Source of the DNA: Acidobacteriota bacterium
GTDB lineage: Bacteria > Acidobacteriota > Blastocatellia > RBC074
Assembly: GCA_016710075.1 (NCBI GenBank)
Contig: JADJLO010000017.1
Span: forward strand, 1-64,000
DNA length: 64,000 nt
Direction: 5' to 3'
Shown: positions 42,354 to 51,434 of the stretch, piece after piece
How the letters are laid out: every line of letters starts with the position of its first letter
How positions within the stretch are numbered: the stretch's first letter is position 1
Notes under the pieces: generated by a model
The model's database searches: none
Seen by the model: only the letters and a program-made list of their open reading frames with translations
What the model was told of the DNA's origin: nothing
Translations under genes and position numbers: made by a program

Positions 42354-44285
42354 ATGGGTGACCAGAATATCTCTACTGATAAGGATCGGCAACAGGCCCA
42401 GGTGTTTATGAAAGCGCTGCTTGCCGATGTCACGGCGCTCGAATATTTGCTCGATAACGGGTTGATTGAAAGCGGCATCCGCCGGATCGGCGCCGAGCAG
42501 GAGATGTTTTTAGTCGACAAGATGATGCGACCGGCGCCGGTGGCCTTATCAGTGCTTGATGAAACAAGCGATGAGCGTTTGACGACCGAGATCGGAAAAT
42601 TCAACCTCGAAGCCAATCTGACGCCGCGCCTGTTATCGGGACAAGGGCTTTCTGATCTTGAGCATGAGTTGCACGAAGTGTACGAGATCGTTCGCAAGGC
42701 GGCCGAAATTCATGGCGCCGAAATACTGCTGACTGGGATACTGCCGACTTTGCGGCAGTCAGATCTGACGCTGGACAACATCACGCCCAAGCCGAGATAT
42801 TACGAACTCAACCGGGTGATCAAACAACTGCGGGGAGGATCGTTTTTCGTTCAGATCAAGGGGCTCGACGAGCTTCAGATGATGCATGACAACGTCATGC
42901 TTGAAGCGGCGTGCACCAGTTTTCAAATACACCTCCAGGTCGGCCCCGAAGAATTTGCCAAATACTATAATATGGCGCAGGCCGTCTCCGCTCCTGTGCT
43001 CGCGGTTGCGACAAACTCGCCTTATCTGATGGGGCGCCGGCTCTGGCACGAGACGCGCATTCCGTTTTTCCAGCACTCTGTCGACGAGCGGTCAGATACG
43101 CATCAGGGCCGTAATCGGCCGACGCGGGTCAGCTTTGGGGATAACTGGATACACAAATCGATCATCGAAATCTTTCATGAAGAGATAGCCAGATTCCGAG
43201 TGGTGCTGACCAAGCAGATTGAAGAAGATCCGATGGAGATCATTCGCCAGGGTGGATTGCCGACGCTCGACGCTCTGAGGCTTCACAACGGGACGGTCTG
43301 GCGCTGGAACCGCCCTTGCTACGGAGTGAGCGAGGGCAAGGCTCACCTGCGCATCGAGCATCGATCCCTTCCGTCAGGGCCGACCATCATCGATGAGATG
43401 GCCAATGCCGCCTTCTTTTTCGGTCTCATGTCTGCCATGCCCGAAGAGTATGGCGAGATCGACAAGCTGATGAGCTTCGATGATGCCAAGTACAATTTCT
43501 TCGCAGCCGCGCGTCATGGGTTGAAAGCCCAGCTGACCTGGATTAACGGTCGTGATCTGCCGGCATCAACCCTGGTGCTCGAACATCTGCTGCCGCTCGC
43601 TCGCGAGGGGCTCAGGAGCGCGGGCGCAGATACAACCGACTCGAACCGGTATCTCGACATCATCGAGGAACGCGTCAGGGGCGATCAAACCGGATCATTC
43701 TGGTTCCTGCGCTCACTCTCAACCATGCCGGAAAGGTCAACCCGAGAGATCAGACTGAGGGCTCTGACTGAAAACATGCTTGAACAACAGCAGAGCGGCA
43801 TCCCGGTTCACCTCTGGGCCCTTGCCAGGCTCAATGAGTTCGACAACTGGTCTTTCAGCTTTCAGACCGTCGGCCAGTTTATGTCCACGGACCTGTTCAC
43901 CGTCAGACCGGATGACCTCGTCGATCTTGCCGCAAGCGTCATGGGCTGGAAACATATCCGACACGTGCCGGTCGAAGACGATCAGGGGCAGCTGATCGGG
44001 CTCATTTCTCACCGCGATCTTCTCAAACTGCTGGCTCAGGGCTTGATCAATAAAACGTCCGAACCCTTGATGGTCAAGGACATCATGACTCCCTCACCGA
44101 TAACTGTCACATCTGACACACCGACCATCGATGCGCTCAGAATCATGCGCCAGATGCATGTAGGTTGTCTGCCCGTCGTTGAAAACAACAAGTTGATCGG
44201 AATCGTCACCGCCCACGATTTTCTGTCTCTCTCTTCTGAAATTCTTGAAAGGCAGCTCAAGGAAACCGCTTCGGAAAAAGCCTGA
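42354..44285 (+). CDS. GCS2 carboxylate-amine ligase fused to two CBS domains
   Basis: 643 residues. Residues about 40-440 are a glutamate-cysteine ligase type 2 domain: RRIGAEQEMFLVDK, FNLEANLTP, NVMLEAACTSFQIHLQVG, and RIEHRSLPSGPTIIDEMANA are the ATP/metal and substrate regions. It should join an amino acid to a carboxylate using ATP in the cytoplasm; glutathione-type or another dipeptide product is possible. From about residue 508 come two CBS domains (MSTDLFTVRPDDLVDLAAS... and DIMTPSPITVTSDTPTIDAL...VGCLPVVENNKLIGIVT), which usually sense adenine nucleotides. GAGG precedes the ATG. A single-protein fusion of ligase and nucleotide sensor is uncommon. Confidence 0.88.
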   Translation: MGDQNISTDKDRQQAQVFMKALLADVTALEYLLDNGLIESGIRRIGAEQEMFLVDKMMRPAPVALSVLDETSDERLTTEIGKFNLEANLTPRLLSGQGLSDLEHELHEVYEIVRKAAEIHGAEILLTGILPTLRQSDLTLDNITPKPRYYELNRVIKQLRGGSFFVQIKGLDELQMMHDNVMLEAACTSFQIHLQVGPEEFAKYYNMAQAVSAPVLAVATNSPYLMGRRLWHETRIPFFQHSVDERSDTHQGRNRPTRVSFGDNWIHKSIIEIFHEEIARFRVVLTKQIEEDPMEIIRQGGLPTLDALRLHNGTVWRWNRPCYGVSEGKAHLRIEHRSLPSGPTIIDEMANAAFFFGLMSAMPEEYGEIDKLMSFDDAKYNFFAAARHGLKAQLTWINGRDLPASTLVLEHLLPLAREGLRSAGADTTDSNRYLDIIEERVRGDQTGSFWFLRSLSTMPERSTREIRLRALTENMLEQQQSGIPVHLWALARLNEFDNWSFSFQTVGQFMSTDLFTVRPDDLVDLAASVMGWKHIRHVPVEDDQGQLIGLISHRDLLKLLAQGLINKTSEPLMVKDIMTPSPITVTSDTPTIDALRIMRQMHVGCLPVVENNKLIGIVTAHDFLSLSSEILERQLKETASEKA

Positions 44286-44494
44286 GACCAACGAACTTCG
44301 TCTTTCGTCCCGGCATGATGAACCGCAACTCAGGCAGCTTCCCCCCTGCCGGCAATTGCCTCAGATTTAAGACCGGATTTCACAAGAAAGATTCTCCCGC
44401 TTGCTACTGACCCGTCTTCGGAATATGATCTCAGGGTTTTAATCCCGAACCAATCTGGAAGAATAAATTTTAGGAGTTACAGGAGAAAGATAAA

Positions 44495-44939
44495 ATGCCG
44501 TATTCAGAGCTTTTGATTAAGCCAATGAGAGAAGACCTGACCAGATTGGGTATTGAAGAGACGCGTTCACCCGAGCAGGTTGATGCCGCTGTGCATCAGC
44601 CCCAGGGTACAGTCATGGTCGTAGTCAATTCCGTCTGCGGTTGTGCCGCAGGCAAAGCCAGACCAGGTGTTGCTCAGGCACTGAAAAACAGCGCCCTGCC
44701 TGACAAGATGATCACTGTCTTTGCCGGCGCCGACATCGAGGCCACCGATCGGGCGCGAAGCTATTTCAAGGGCTTTCCGCCTTCGTCACCATCAATCGCG
44801 CTGCTGCAGCAGGGCAAGATCGTTTATGATGGAACGGTATCAGATTGAAGGTCGCAACGCTGAGGAGATAGCAGCCGAACTCAAGAATGCTTTCGACAAG
44901 TTCTGCGTACCCGCATCTCAGACTGCGGCTAAAGACTAA
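44495..44939 (+). CDS. BrxA/BrxB family bacilliredoxin (one frame break)
   Basis: A thioredoxin-fold protein that reduces mixed disulfides between proteins and a low-molecular-weight thiol. The active site is Cys-Gly-Cys in NSVCGCAAGKARPG. The first frame ends at 44848 with an unrelated tail; shifting one base near 44826 restores MERYQIEGRNAEEIAAELK and a stop at 44937-44939, giving about 147 residues as expected. A GGAG ribosome-binding site lies upstream. Acidobacteria are not known to me as bacillithiol producers in general, so the partner thiol is open; the ligase just upstream makes a link worth testing. Confidence 0.88.
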
Positions 44940-44943
44940 GAAC

Positions 44944-45041
44944 AGATTACGAAACAGACGAAATAAGTATGGTATTCCGCCTGAAGGCGGAACTCCATAC
45001 TTATTTCGTCTGTTTCGTTTATTTCGTCTGTTTCGTAATCT
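44944..45041. repeat. long palindrome bounded by AGATTAC/GTAATCT
   Basis: Left arm AGATTACGAAACAGACGAAA, then TAAGTATGG, a CCGCCTGAAGGCGG inner hairpin, and the right arm CTTATTTCGTCTGTTTCG followed by a second copy of the unit and GTAATCT. The right side has one more repeat pair than the left. It fills the gap between the convergent bacilliredoxin and recD2 genes. Confidence 0.8.
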
Positions 45042-45056
45042 ATCTTCCTCTCCCCG

Positions 45057-47140
45057 CTAACTGCCCATCTCGCATTTCAATCCCGTAAAGCGCGTGCCTG
45101 CCTCGGTCTTGTTCATGGCCGCGCCGATGGCCTTTTGGTTCCCACGAGGACGACCGTCTTTTTAGCCCTTGTCAATGCGGTGTAGAGCAGGTTGCGGCTG
45201 AGCATGAGGTAATGCTGCATGTGCAAGGGGAGGACGACTGCCGGGTATTCGCTTCCCTGGCTTTTATGGACAGTGACGCAGAAACCGTGGCCCAGTTCGA
45301 GGATATCCGCATAATCATAGGCTACGATCCGATCTGCGAAACGGACCGCCACCATTTGATCTTCGAGATCGATGGCTTCAATCGTTCCCACGTCGCCGTT
45401 GAAGACTTCGAGTTTATAGTTATTGACCCGTTGAATGACCTTGTCGCCGGAGCGGAGAATACGGCTGCCGCGAGTCAATTCGGGTTTTCTTTCCGAAGGC
45501 GGATTAAGAACCGACTGGAGGACCTGGTTGAGATTGCCGGCGCCGATGCTGCCGCGATTCATCGGCGTCAGCACCTGAATATCGCGTCTTGAATCGTATC
45601 CGAAGCTTTTGGGAAGGCTGCTTGAAACGAGTTTGACCACCAGTTCGACCACCTCATCGGGATCTTCGGCTTCGATGAAGTAACAATCGCTCTTCGATTC
45701 GCCGGGAGTGACGAGGCGCGGAAACTCGCCCTGATTGATCCGATGGGCATTCTGCACGATCAGACTTTCCGCGGCCTGCCTGAATACCTGATTAAGTCTG
45801 GCAACGGGAACCGAACCGGAAGCGATCATGTCTTTGAGGACGGTTCCCGGCCCTACGGATGGAAGCTGATCGACATCTCCGACCAGAATCAACTGGGACC
45901 CGCGCGGGACGGCTTTGACCAGGCTGTTGGCCAGCAGGATGTCTATCATCGAAGCTTCGTCAATGATTATGACATCGGCATCGAGCGGCGATTGCTCATT
46001 GCGTTTGAGCGTGGTGGTCTTGCCCGTTCCAGGTCCGCCCGTGAGGATCATTACCCGTTCAACTGAAGCTTTCAAAATTGCCGCTCGCTGCTCGTCAGAA
46101 AGCTCGATCCCCATTTTTGCGGTAAAGCGGTCGAGCCATCTCGAGACGCGTACAGAATCGGTATTCAATGGAGATGCAAGAAGAGTCCTGATTCTTCCGG
46201 CCAATGATTTTTCAGCCTGCCGGATAGGAGGAAGAAAGATTGCGTCGACGGGTTCGGCTTGATCAAGGTCCGGCTCCGGAAGAGACTCCCTGACGAGCAG
46301 TCCTTCGGCGAGCAGCTTCTCCAAAACGCTGCCGATTCTCTCCTGATCTTCGACTTCAAGAACTTTTGATGCCCGGCGGATCAGCTCGTCGGCCGGCAGA
46401 TAGCAATGTCCCTCATCTGTTGCCGCCTGCAGGACATAGCTCAATCCGGCTTCAAGTCTCTCTGTCGCATCGAAAGCGATTCCCAGATTGCGGGCAATCT
46501 GATCGGCGGTCCTGAAGCCGATTCCATAAACTTCCGAAGCCAGCCGGTAAGGGCTTTTCTCGACCACGGTAATCGAGTCATTTCCGTATTGCTTGAAAAT
46601 CTTGACGGCGAAGTGAGTCGAGACGGCATGGCTTTGCAGAAAGAGCATGACCTCCTTGACGGCCTTCTGCTCAGCCCAGGCCTTCTGAATCATATCGATT
46701 CTTTTACGGGCGATTCCGTGAACTTCAGCCAGCCGGGCGAGATTGGTTTCAATGATGTCCAGGGTCTGCTCCCCGAAATGTTCGACAATGCGTTTGGCGG
46801 TGACGGGACCTACGCCCTTGATCATTCCCGATCCCAGATACTTTTGAATGCCGGCTATGGTGGCAGGCCTGACCACTGAATAGTCGATCGACTTGAACTG
46901 CTCTCCATATTGTGGGTGCGTGGTCCACCATCCGGTCAATCGCAGGCTCTCACCCGGGGTCACAGAAGAGAAATTGCCGGTCACCGTTACAGTATCCCTG
47001 TGCGAGGGAATCGATAGACGCAGAATCGTGTATCCATTCTGCTCGTTGTGATAGGTGACGCGATCCACCGAGCCGGTGATCGTCTCCCGGGATCGGCCAT
47101 CTGCGGCAGCATCATTGTTTGATTGGCTATCGATCGACAT
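45057..47140 (-). CDS. recD2: RecD2-type 5'-3' DNA helicase, with missing internal segment and a late frame break
   Basis: The N-terminal OB-like domain (GSVDRVTYHNEQNGYTILRL), helix-hairpin-helix region (GVGPVTAKRIVEHFG) and the helicase motifs GGPGTGKTTT (Walker A), IIDEASM, GDVDQLPSVGPG, LNQVFRQA and VHKSQGSEYPAVVLPL are present. But Walker A is followed almost at once by LKRNEQSPLDADVIIIDEAS, where about 55-60 residues including motif Ia (the APTGRAA region) should stand, so roughly 170 bases seem to be lost near 46010 without breaking the frame. Near the end a one-base shift at about 45127 restores KKAIGAAMNKTEAGTRFTGLK and a stop at 45057. As written, the enzyme would be inactive. Confidence 0.85.
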
Positions 47141-47149
47141 TCCAGTCTG

Positions 47150-47346
47150 AGTTTAAAGTTTAAAGTTTAAAGTTTAAAGAGAAGTTGCCGGTTGGCAGTT
47201 GAAATTACTGGAAGGCTTCCGTTAACCCCTCAATCTGGATCTAAATTGAAATCGAGACCCGGGAATTGAGGTTGCCTGGCTGAAAATCAACAACCGACAA
47301 CCGGCAACCGTTAACTTCGCTTCAGACTTTAAACCTTGAACTTCAT
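47150..47346. repeat. long imperfect palindrome with AGTTTAA heptamer arms
   Basis: Four AGTTTAA heptamers at about 47150-47178 and GTTGCCGGTTGGCAGTTGA face TCAACAACCGACAACCGGC and a shorter GACTTTAAACC at 47285-47336. The interior holds a second imperfect arm pair. It occupies the 337-base spacer between the divergent recD2 and DUF4912 genes; the promoters must lie inside or beside it. Confidence 0.65.
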
Positions 47347-47477
47347 AGAGTGAGTCCTATTCCGCGTTGAATCACAGCATGACAACAGCTTGACATAGCA
47401 GGTACAAGTTTTTAAGCTGTTTTTTATTTAATGAGCCGCCACGCAGAATATAAACAGATAAACGTGAGAGGGAACCC

Positions 47478-48532
47478 GTGCCTTTCTTTTTTGACCTGAC
47501 ATCTCTGATCCCGAAGATTGAGCGAAACCCGTTTGAGCCGGTTATCGTTCGCGACGCCGTACCCGAGGTCAACCTCGAAACAGACGAAGAGATTCCTGCA
47601 GAACCGATCATAGACACTGGCCTGCCGATTCCGTCACATTACGATTTCGACATGATGAGGGCCATGGTTCAGGACCCCTTCAGGCTTTATGTTTACTGGC
47701 AGCTCAGGGAGAATCCATTCGAGAAATTGAAAAAAATCTTCCCGGCCAACAGCATCAACACATTCAAGATGGTCATCAAGCTTGTTGATGAATCGAATAA
47801 TATAGCGGTAATCAACAATGCGCCGTACAGCAGGGAGTACTGGTTCAGCGTCTTTCCGGACAGGACCTATCGAGTGGAGATCGGGCTTCGATCGGAATTT
47901 TACGGATACATCAAGCTGCTCAGTACGCAGCCGGTGACGACCCGCGCGGAGGGCCGTCGGACAAGATTGACGAAGAGCCGCAATATCGGATTGCCGCCGA
48001 TGATTATCTAAGGGTGCTGCGTGAAAGCCATCTGGTGCCGGAAAGAGCATTCACACTGGACGGCATGCTGCCGGGCGGGGGAGATGCTCCTCCAGAGGCA
48101 CGCAATGCATTGTGGGAAGCGCTTCCGCCGTCATTCCGGCGACTGATGCAGGCCATTGGCGACATTCAGTCCGGAAGAGAGTTCGACAAGTGGTGGGATC
48201 GTCTGGAGCAGGAAGAGCTGGCTGATATCGTTCGGGAATTCCTCAACACCATCAACCAGATGGGAGACGGCGAGGTGGGCTACATGCTGCTGCTGCGATA
48301 CCTGCCCGAACTGCTTCGCCGCGCGCTGCAGGCCGAGCAACCGAAGTCCGACAAGCACGAGCTCCAGATCGATAAACCGATTATCATCTATCTCTCTGAG
48401 AAACTGGGGCAGAACATCATGGCCGGCGGCTCGGGTTCTTCCGAAAACCAGCCCCAGGGGCCCGGAGGAGAAACAGGCCCCTCTCCTGGAAGCGTTTCTC
48501 ACGGCCAGTGGCTTCCAAGCATGAAAAATTGA
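47478..48532 (+). CDS. DUF4912 protein (one frame break)
   Basis: About 351 residues when one C is added to the CCC run at 47941-47943, joining TPRGGPSDKIDEEP to the rest through DDYLRVLRESHLVPE. The N-terminal half carries the DUF4912 pattern (HYDFDMMRAMVQDPFRLYVYWQL, a strand-rich middle, SREYWFSVFPDRTYRVEIGL). The C-terminal half is helical and acidic. DUF4912 proteins are frequently next to GH57 branching enzymes and are thought to bind glucan or assist it; the branching enzyme starts 21 bases downstream here. GTG/ATG start: GTG-like context at 47478 with GAGAGGG before it. Confidence 0.8.
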
Positions 48533-48553
48533 AGATCAGACGACTGAACAATT

Positions 48554-50155
48554 ATGCCAACAGGATACCTAAGCCTCGTACTGCACGCACATCTGCCTTT
48601 CGTGCGACACCCCGAATATCCCGATTTCCTCGAGGAAGACTGGCTCTATGAGGCGATCAGCGAAACCTACATCCCGCTGCTGCTCGCCTACAATCATTTG
48701 CGTGACGAAGGAGTAAAGTTCCGGATCACGATGTCGATGACTCCGCCGTTGTGCGAGATGTTGTCGGATCCGCTGCTTCAGAGCAGGTATGTCGCGCATC
48801 TGGGCAAGCTCTGTGAGCTGGCCGAAAAAGAGGTTGCCCGGACAAAGAAGAAGGATCAGAAGTTTCACTCGGCGGCAAAGATGTATCTGAGGCATTTCAA
48901 TGAATGCCTGGATGTATTCGAGAACAGATACAGCCGCAACATCGTCAGGGGATTCCGCGAGATGCAGGATGACGGCTATCTTGAGATAATCACCTGCTGC
49001 GCCACGCATGGTTATCTGCCGCTGATGTCAAATGAGACTGTCAAGAGGGCGCAGATACAGATAGCGAAGGAAAATTATATCAAGCATTTCGGGCGGCCGC
49101 CGCGAGGGATCTGGCTGGCAGAATGCGCGTTCAATCCAGGCGATGACAAATATCTTCACGAGGCCGGAATAAAGTTCTTCCTCGCCGACGCTCACGCCAT
49201 ACTGTATGGGACGCCGCGGCCGAGGCGCGGGATTTATGCACCGGTCATCACCCCTGAAGGCGTCGCCGTCTTCGCCCGCGACACCGAAACCAGCGAGCAG
49301 GTCTGGAGTTCCGAGATCGGATACCCCGGCGACCCGAACTACAGGGAATTTTACCGCGACCTGGGCTATGACGCGCAGGATTTCGAATACATCAAACCCT
49401 ATCTTCATGACGACGGAGTCCGCCGGAATATCGGCATCAAATATCACCGGATCACGGGCAAGGTTGCGCTGCATTTAAAAGAGCCATACATGCCCGAATG
49501 GGCGACCGAACGCGCAACGATGCATGCCGGCCATTTCCTGCTCAATCGACAGGGTCAGGCCAGACACCTCAACCAGACTCTGGGTCGGCCGCCCCTGATC
49601 ATTGCGCCTTATGATGCCGAACTCTTCGGCCACTGGTGGTTTGAAGGACCACAATTCCTCTTCTATCTTTTCAAGAAACTGCATTACGACCAGAACGAGA
49701 TCGAACCGATCTCGCCGATAGATTATCTTCAGCTCTACAGCGAGAATCAGAAACAGACCCCGTCGGCATCGTCGTGGGGGGCTGAAGGATACAACCGCGT
49801 CTGGATCAACGGCCAGACTGAATGGATGTACATGCACCAGCACGCTGCAGAGCGAAGAATGGTGGAACTTGCAGAGCGATTCCCTTCCGCCGAGGGCTGG
49901 CTCAGACGGGCGCTAAATCAGGCCGCCCGCGAACTGCTGCTGGCCCAATCATCCGACTGGGCGTTCATCATCACCACCGGCACCATGGTTCAGTACGCCG
50001 TCAAACGCTTCAAGGATCATATTCATCGCTTCACCAGAATCTATGAGATGATCAACAGCGGCGAGATCAACAGGGACTGGCTCATCGACGTCGAAAGCAA
50101 GGATACGATCTTCCAGGAGATCGATTACAGGGTTTATTACCCGATTGCCGATTGA
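48554..50155 (+). CDS. GH57 1,4-alpha-glucan branching enzyme
   Basis: 533 residues. It makes alpha-1,6 branches in glycogen. The start LSLVLHAHLPFVRHPEYPDF holds the first conserved His-x-His of GH57. The nucleophile Glu is in IWLAECAFNPG near residue 191 and the acid/base Asp in APYDAELFGHWW near residue 354. The helical DUF1957-type C-terminus (AARELLLAQSSDWAFIITTGTM) is complete. It follows the DUF4912 gene by 21 bases, so the pair is an operon for glycogen structure. Confidence 0.92.
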   Translation: MPTGYLSLVLHAHLPFVRHPEYPDFLEEDWLYEAISETYIPLLLAYNHLRDEGVKFRITMSMTPPLCEMLSDPLLQSRYVAHLGKLCELAEKEVARTKKKDQKFHSAAKMYLRHFNECLDVFENRYSRNIVRGFREMQDDGYLEIITCCATHGYLPLMSNETVKRAQIQIAKENYIKHFGRPPRGIWLAECAFNPGDDKYLHEAGIKFFLADAHAILYGTPRPRRGIYAPVITPEGVAVFARDTETSEQVWSSEIGYPGDPNYREFYRDLGYDAQDFEYIKPYLHDDGVRRNIGIKYHRITGKVALHLKEPYMPEWATERATMHAGHFLLNRQGQARHLNQTLGRPPLIIAPYDAELFGHWWFEGPQFLFYLFKKLHYDQNEIEPISPIDYLQLYSENQKQTPSASSWGAEGYNRVWINGQTEWMYMHQHAAERRMVELAERFPSAEGWLRRALNQAARELLLAQSSDWAFIITTGTMVQYAVKRFKDHIHRFTRIYEMINSGEINRDWLIDVESKDTIFQEIDYRVYYPIAD

Positions 50156-50172
50156 AGAATTAGAAGAGAGTA

Positions 50173-50280
50173 GAACGCGAAGAAACAGACGATTTTACCG
50201 AAAAAGACGTAGAATAAGCTAAAGCCGGAAGATAAACAGTCATCATCGAACTCTAATAATTTTCATCTGTTTCGTAATCT
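50173..50280. repeat. degenerate palindrome ending in GTAATCT
   Basis: Left side GAAGAAACAGACGATTTT and right side AATTTTCATCTGTTTCGTAATCT at about 50258-50280 are reverse-complement-like; the middle is diverged. It ends 8 bases before the AraC start codon, unlike most copies, which follow stop codons. Confidence 0.55.
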
Positions 50281-50288
50281 AAAAAACC

Positions 50289-51110
50289 ATGGATTCACGG
50301 ATCGTCATTGGACCCGATTATTCGATCGAGATCAGGAGCAGATCAGAGGGACCGATGACCGTTCATCCGCAACCTGACTTTCTGCTGGTCTGTGACCTGT
50401 CATCGAATATCGAAGCGCTCCCCGGGAAATCGATTTTCCTCTACGATCCCAATCAACCGTTTGATCCGACAAGTGCAATCAAAGGCGCGCGGAGAGATTT
50501 GAAAATCTTCCTGCTCAGGATCGATCCGGCGCTTCTGATCGAAACCGCGGCAAGATTGAAGATGTATCGCACCGGATCACATCTTACATTTCGTGAAGCG
50601 GGCCGGCCGGTGAGAGATTCCCGTTTGACGGCAGTCTGTGAATCGATAGCTCTTGAGATCGAAAATCCTGATGCGGGATGGCGCGAGGTAATCAGCTCGC
50701 AGGTCAGGCAGATGGCGGTCTATCTTCTGAGGTCGCATATCAATGTCGAGAGATCTGATTTGATCGAGCTATCGAGGGTGGGGATGGTCGATCGCCGGTT
50801 GAGGCTGGCAATCGAATTCATGCACGACAACTGCCATCGAGAATTGAGCCTGGCCGAGATCGCCGCCGCCGCCTACCTCAGCGAGTTTCACTTCTCGCGC
50901 CTGTTCAAAAAGATAACCGGCACGACCCCCTCTTCCTATCTTGCCGCACTGAGAATCGAACGCGCTCGAAGACTGCTGGCCGAAACCGACCTGCCAATCA
51001 CTGAAGTCGGCGCCCGCGTCGGCTACTCCAGTCAGAGCCATTTCACCAAGGTCTTTCGCCAAACCACCGGTTTTACACCTCGGACCTTCATATCATCACT
51101 GCAAAAATAA
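50289..51110 (+). CDS. AraC family transcription regulator
   Basis: 273 residues. The C-terminal two helix-turn-helix motifs are standard: LSLAEIAAAAYLSEFHFSRL with FKKITGTTPSSYLAALRIERA, and PITEVGARVGYSSQSHFTKV with FRQTTGFTPRTF. The N-terminal 150 residues are a cupin-like sensor region (VHPQPDFLLVCDLSS, RRDLKIFLLRIDP) of unknown ligand. No ribosome-binding site precedes the ATG because the repeat element ends there, so the true start could differ. Targets are not evident; convergent to the cytochrome operon. Confidence 0.9.
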   Translation: MDSRIVIGPDYSIEIRSRSEGPMTVHPQPDFLLVCDLSSNIEALPGKSIFLYDPNQPFDPTSAIKGARRDLKIFLLRIDPALLIETAARLKMYRTGSHLTFREAGRPVRDSRLTAVCESIALEIENPDAGWREVISSQVRQMAVYLLRSHINVERSDLIELSRVGMVDRRLRLAIEFMHDNCHRELSLAEIAAAAYLSEFHFSRLFKKITGTTPSSYLAALRIERARRLLAETDLPITEVGARVGYSSQSHFTKVFRQTTGFTPRTFISSLQK

Positions 51111-51114
51111 AGAA

Positions 51115-51259
51115 AGATGAAAAATGGAGAATGAAGAATCTAGAATGCAGAATGAGGAATGACATAATATGTTGAATTAATATCCTTTATTCATCATTCT
51201 AGATTCTACATTCATCATTCTTCATTCTCCATTCTCCATTCTCCATTCTCCTGTAATCT
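51115..51259. repeat. palindrome with GAATGGA/GAATGAA heptamer arms ending in GTAATCT
   Basis: The left arm (ATGGAGAATGAAGAATCTAG, then AATGCAGAATGAGGAATGA) is answered by TTCATCATTCTAGATTC, then several ATTCATC/ATTCTCC heptamers to 51250 and GTAATCT at 51253-51259. The right arm has more heptamer copies than the left, so copy number has changed on one side. Confidence 0.75.
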
Positions 51260-51263
51260 AAAT

Positions 51264-51309
51264 AAACGGAGGCCCAATCCCCGAAAATTCGAGAATTAGG
51301 CCTCCGTTT
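51264..51309. terminator. rho-independent-type terminator
   Basis: AAACGGAGGCC at 51264-51274 pairs with GGCCTCCGTTT at 51299-51309 (11 bp), with an inner CGAA/TTCG pair, ending in a short T run. It lies between the convergent AraC and pentahaem cytochrome genes. Confidence 0.75.
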
Positions 51310-51434
51310 CAATTGATCAATTGTGCAGACCGGTTGAAGGAGTTTGAAAATCAGTGGTTACCTCATCAGTACCGGAGCATTCGGATTCAAATCTTTACGC
51401 CCAGATAATGATCTGCACTGCCCTGGAGTTGGAA

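Noticed and set aside
44846..44848. TGA in the bacilliredoxin as selenocysteine
   Set aside because: The shift near 44826 restores the conserved C-terminus in another frame, and the active-site CGC is already present upstream.
47150..47180. Tandem heptamers as a CRISPR array
   Set aside because: The units are contiguous 7-mers without spacers, and there are no cas genes.
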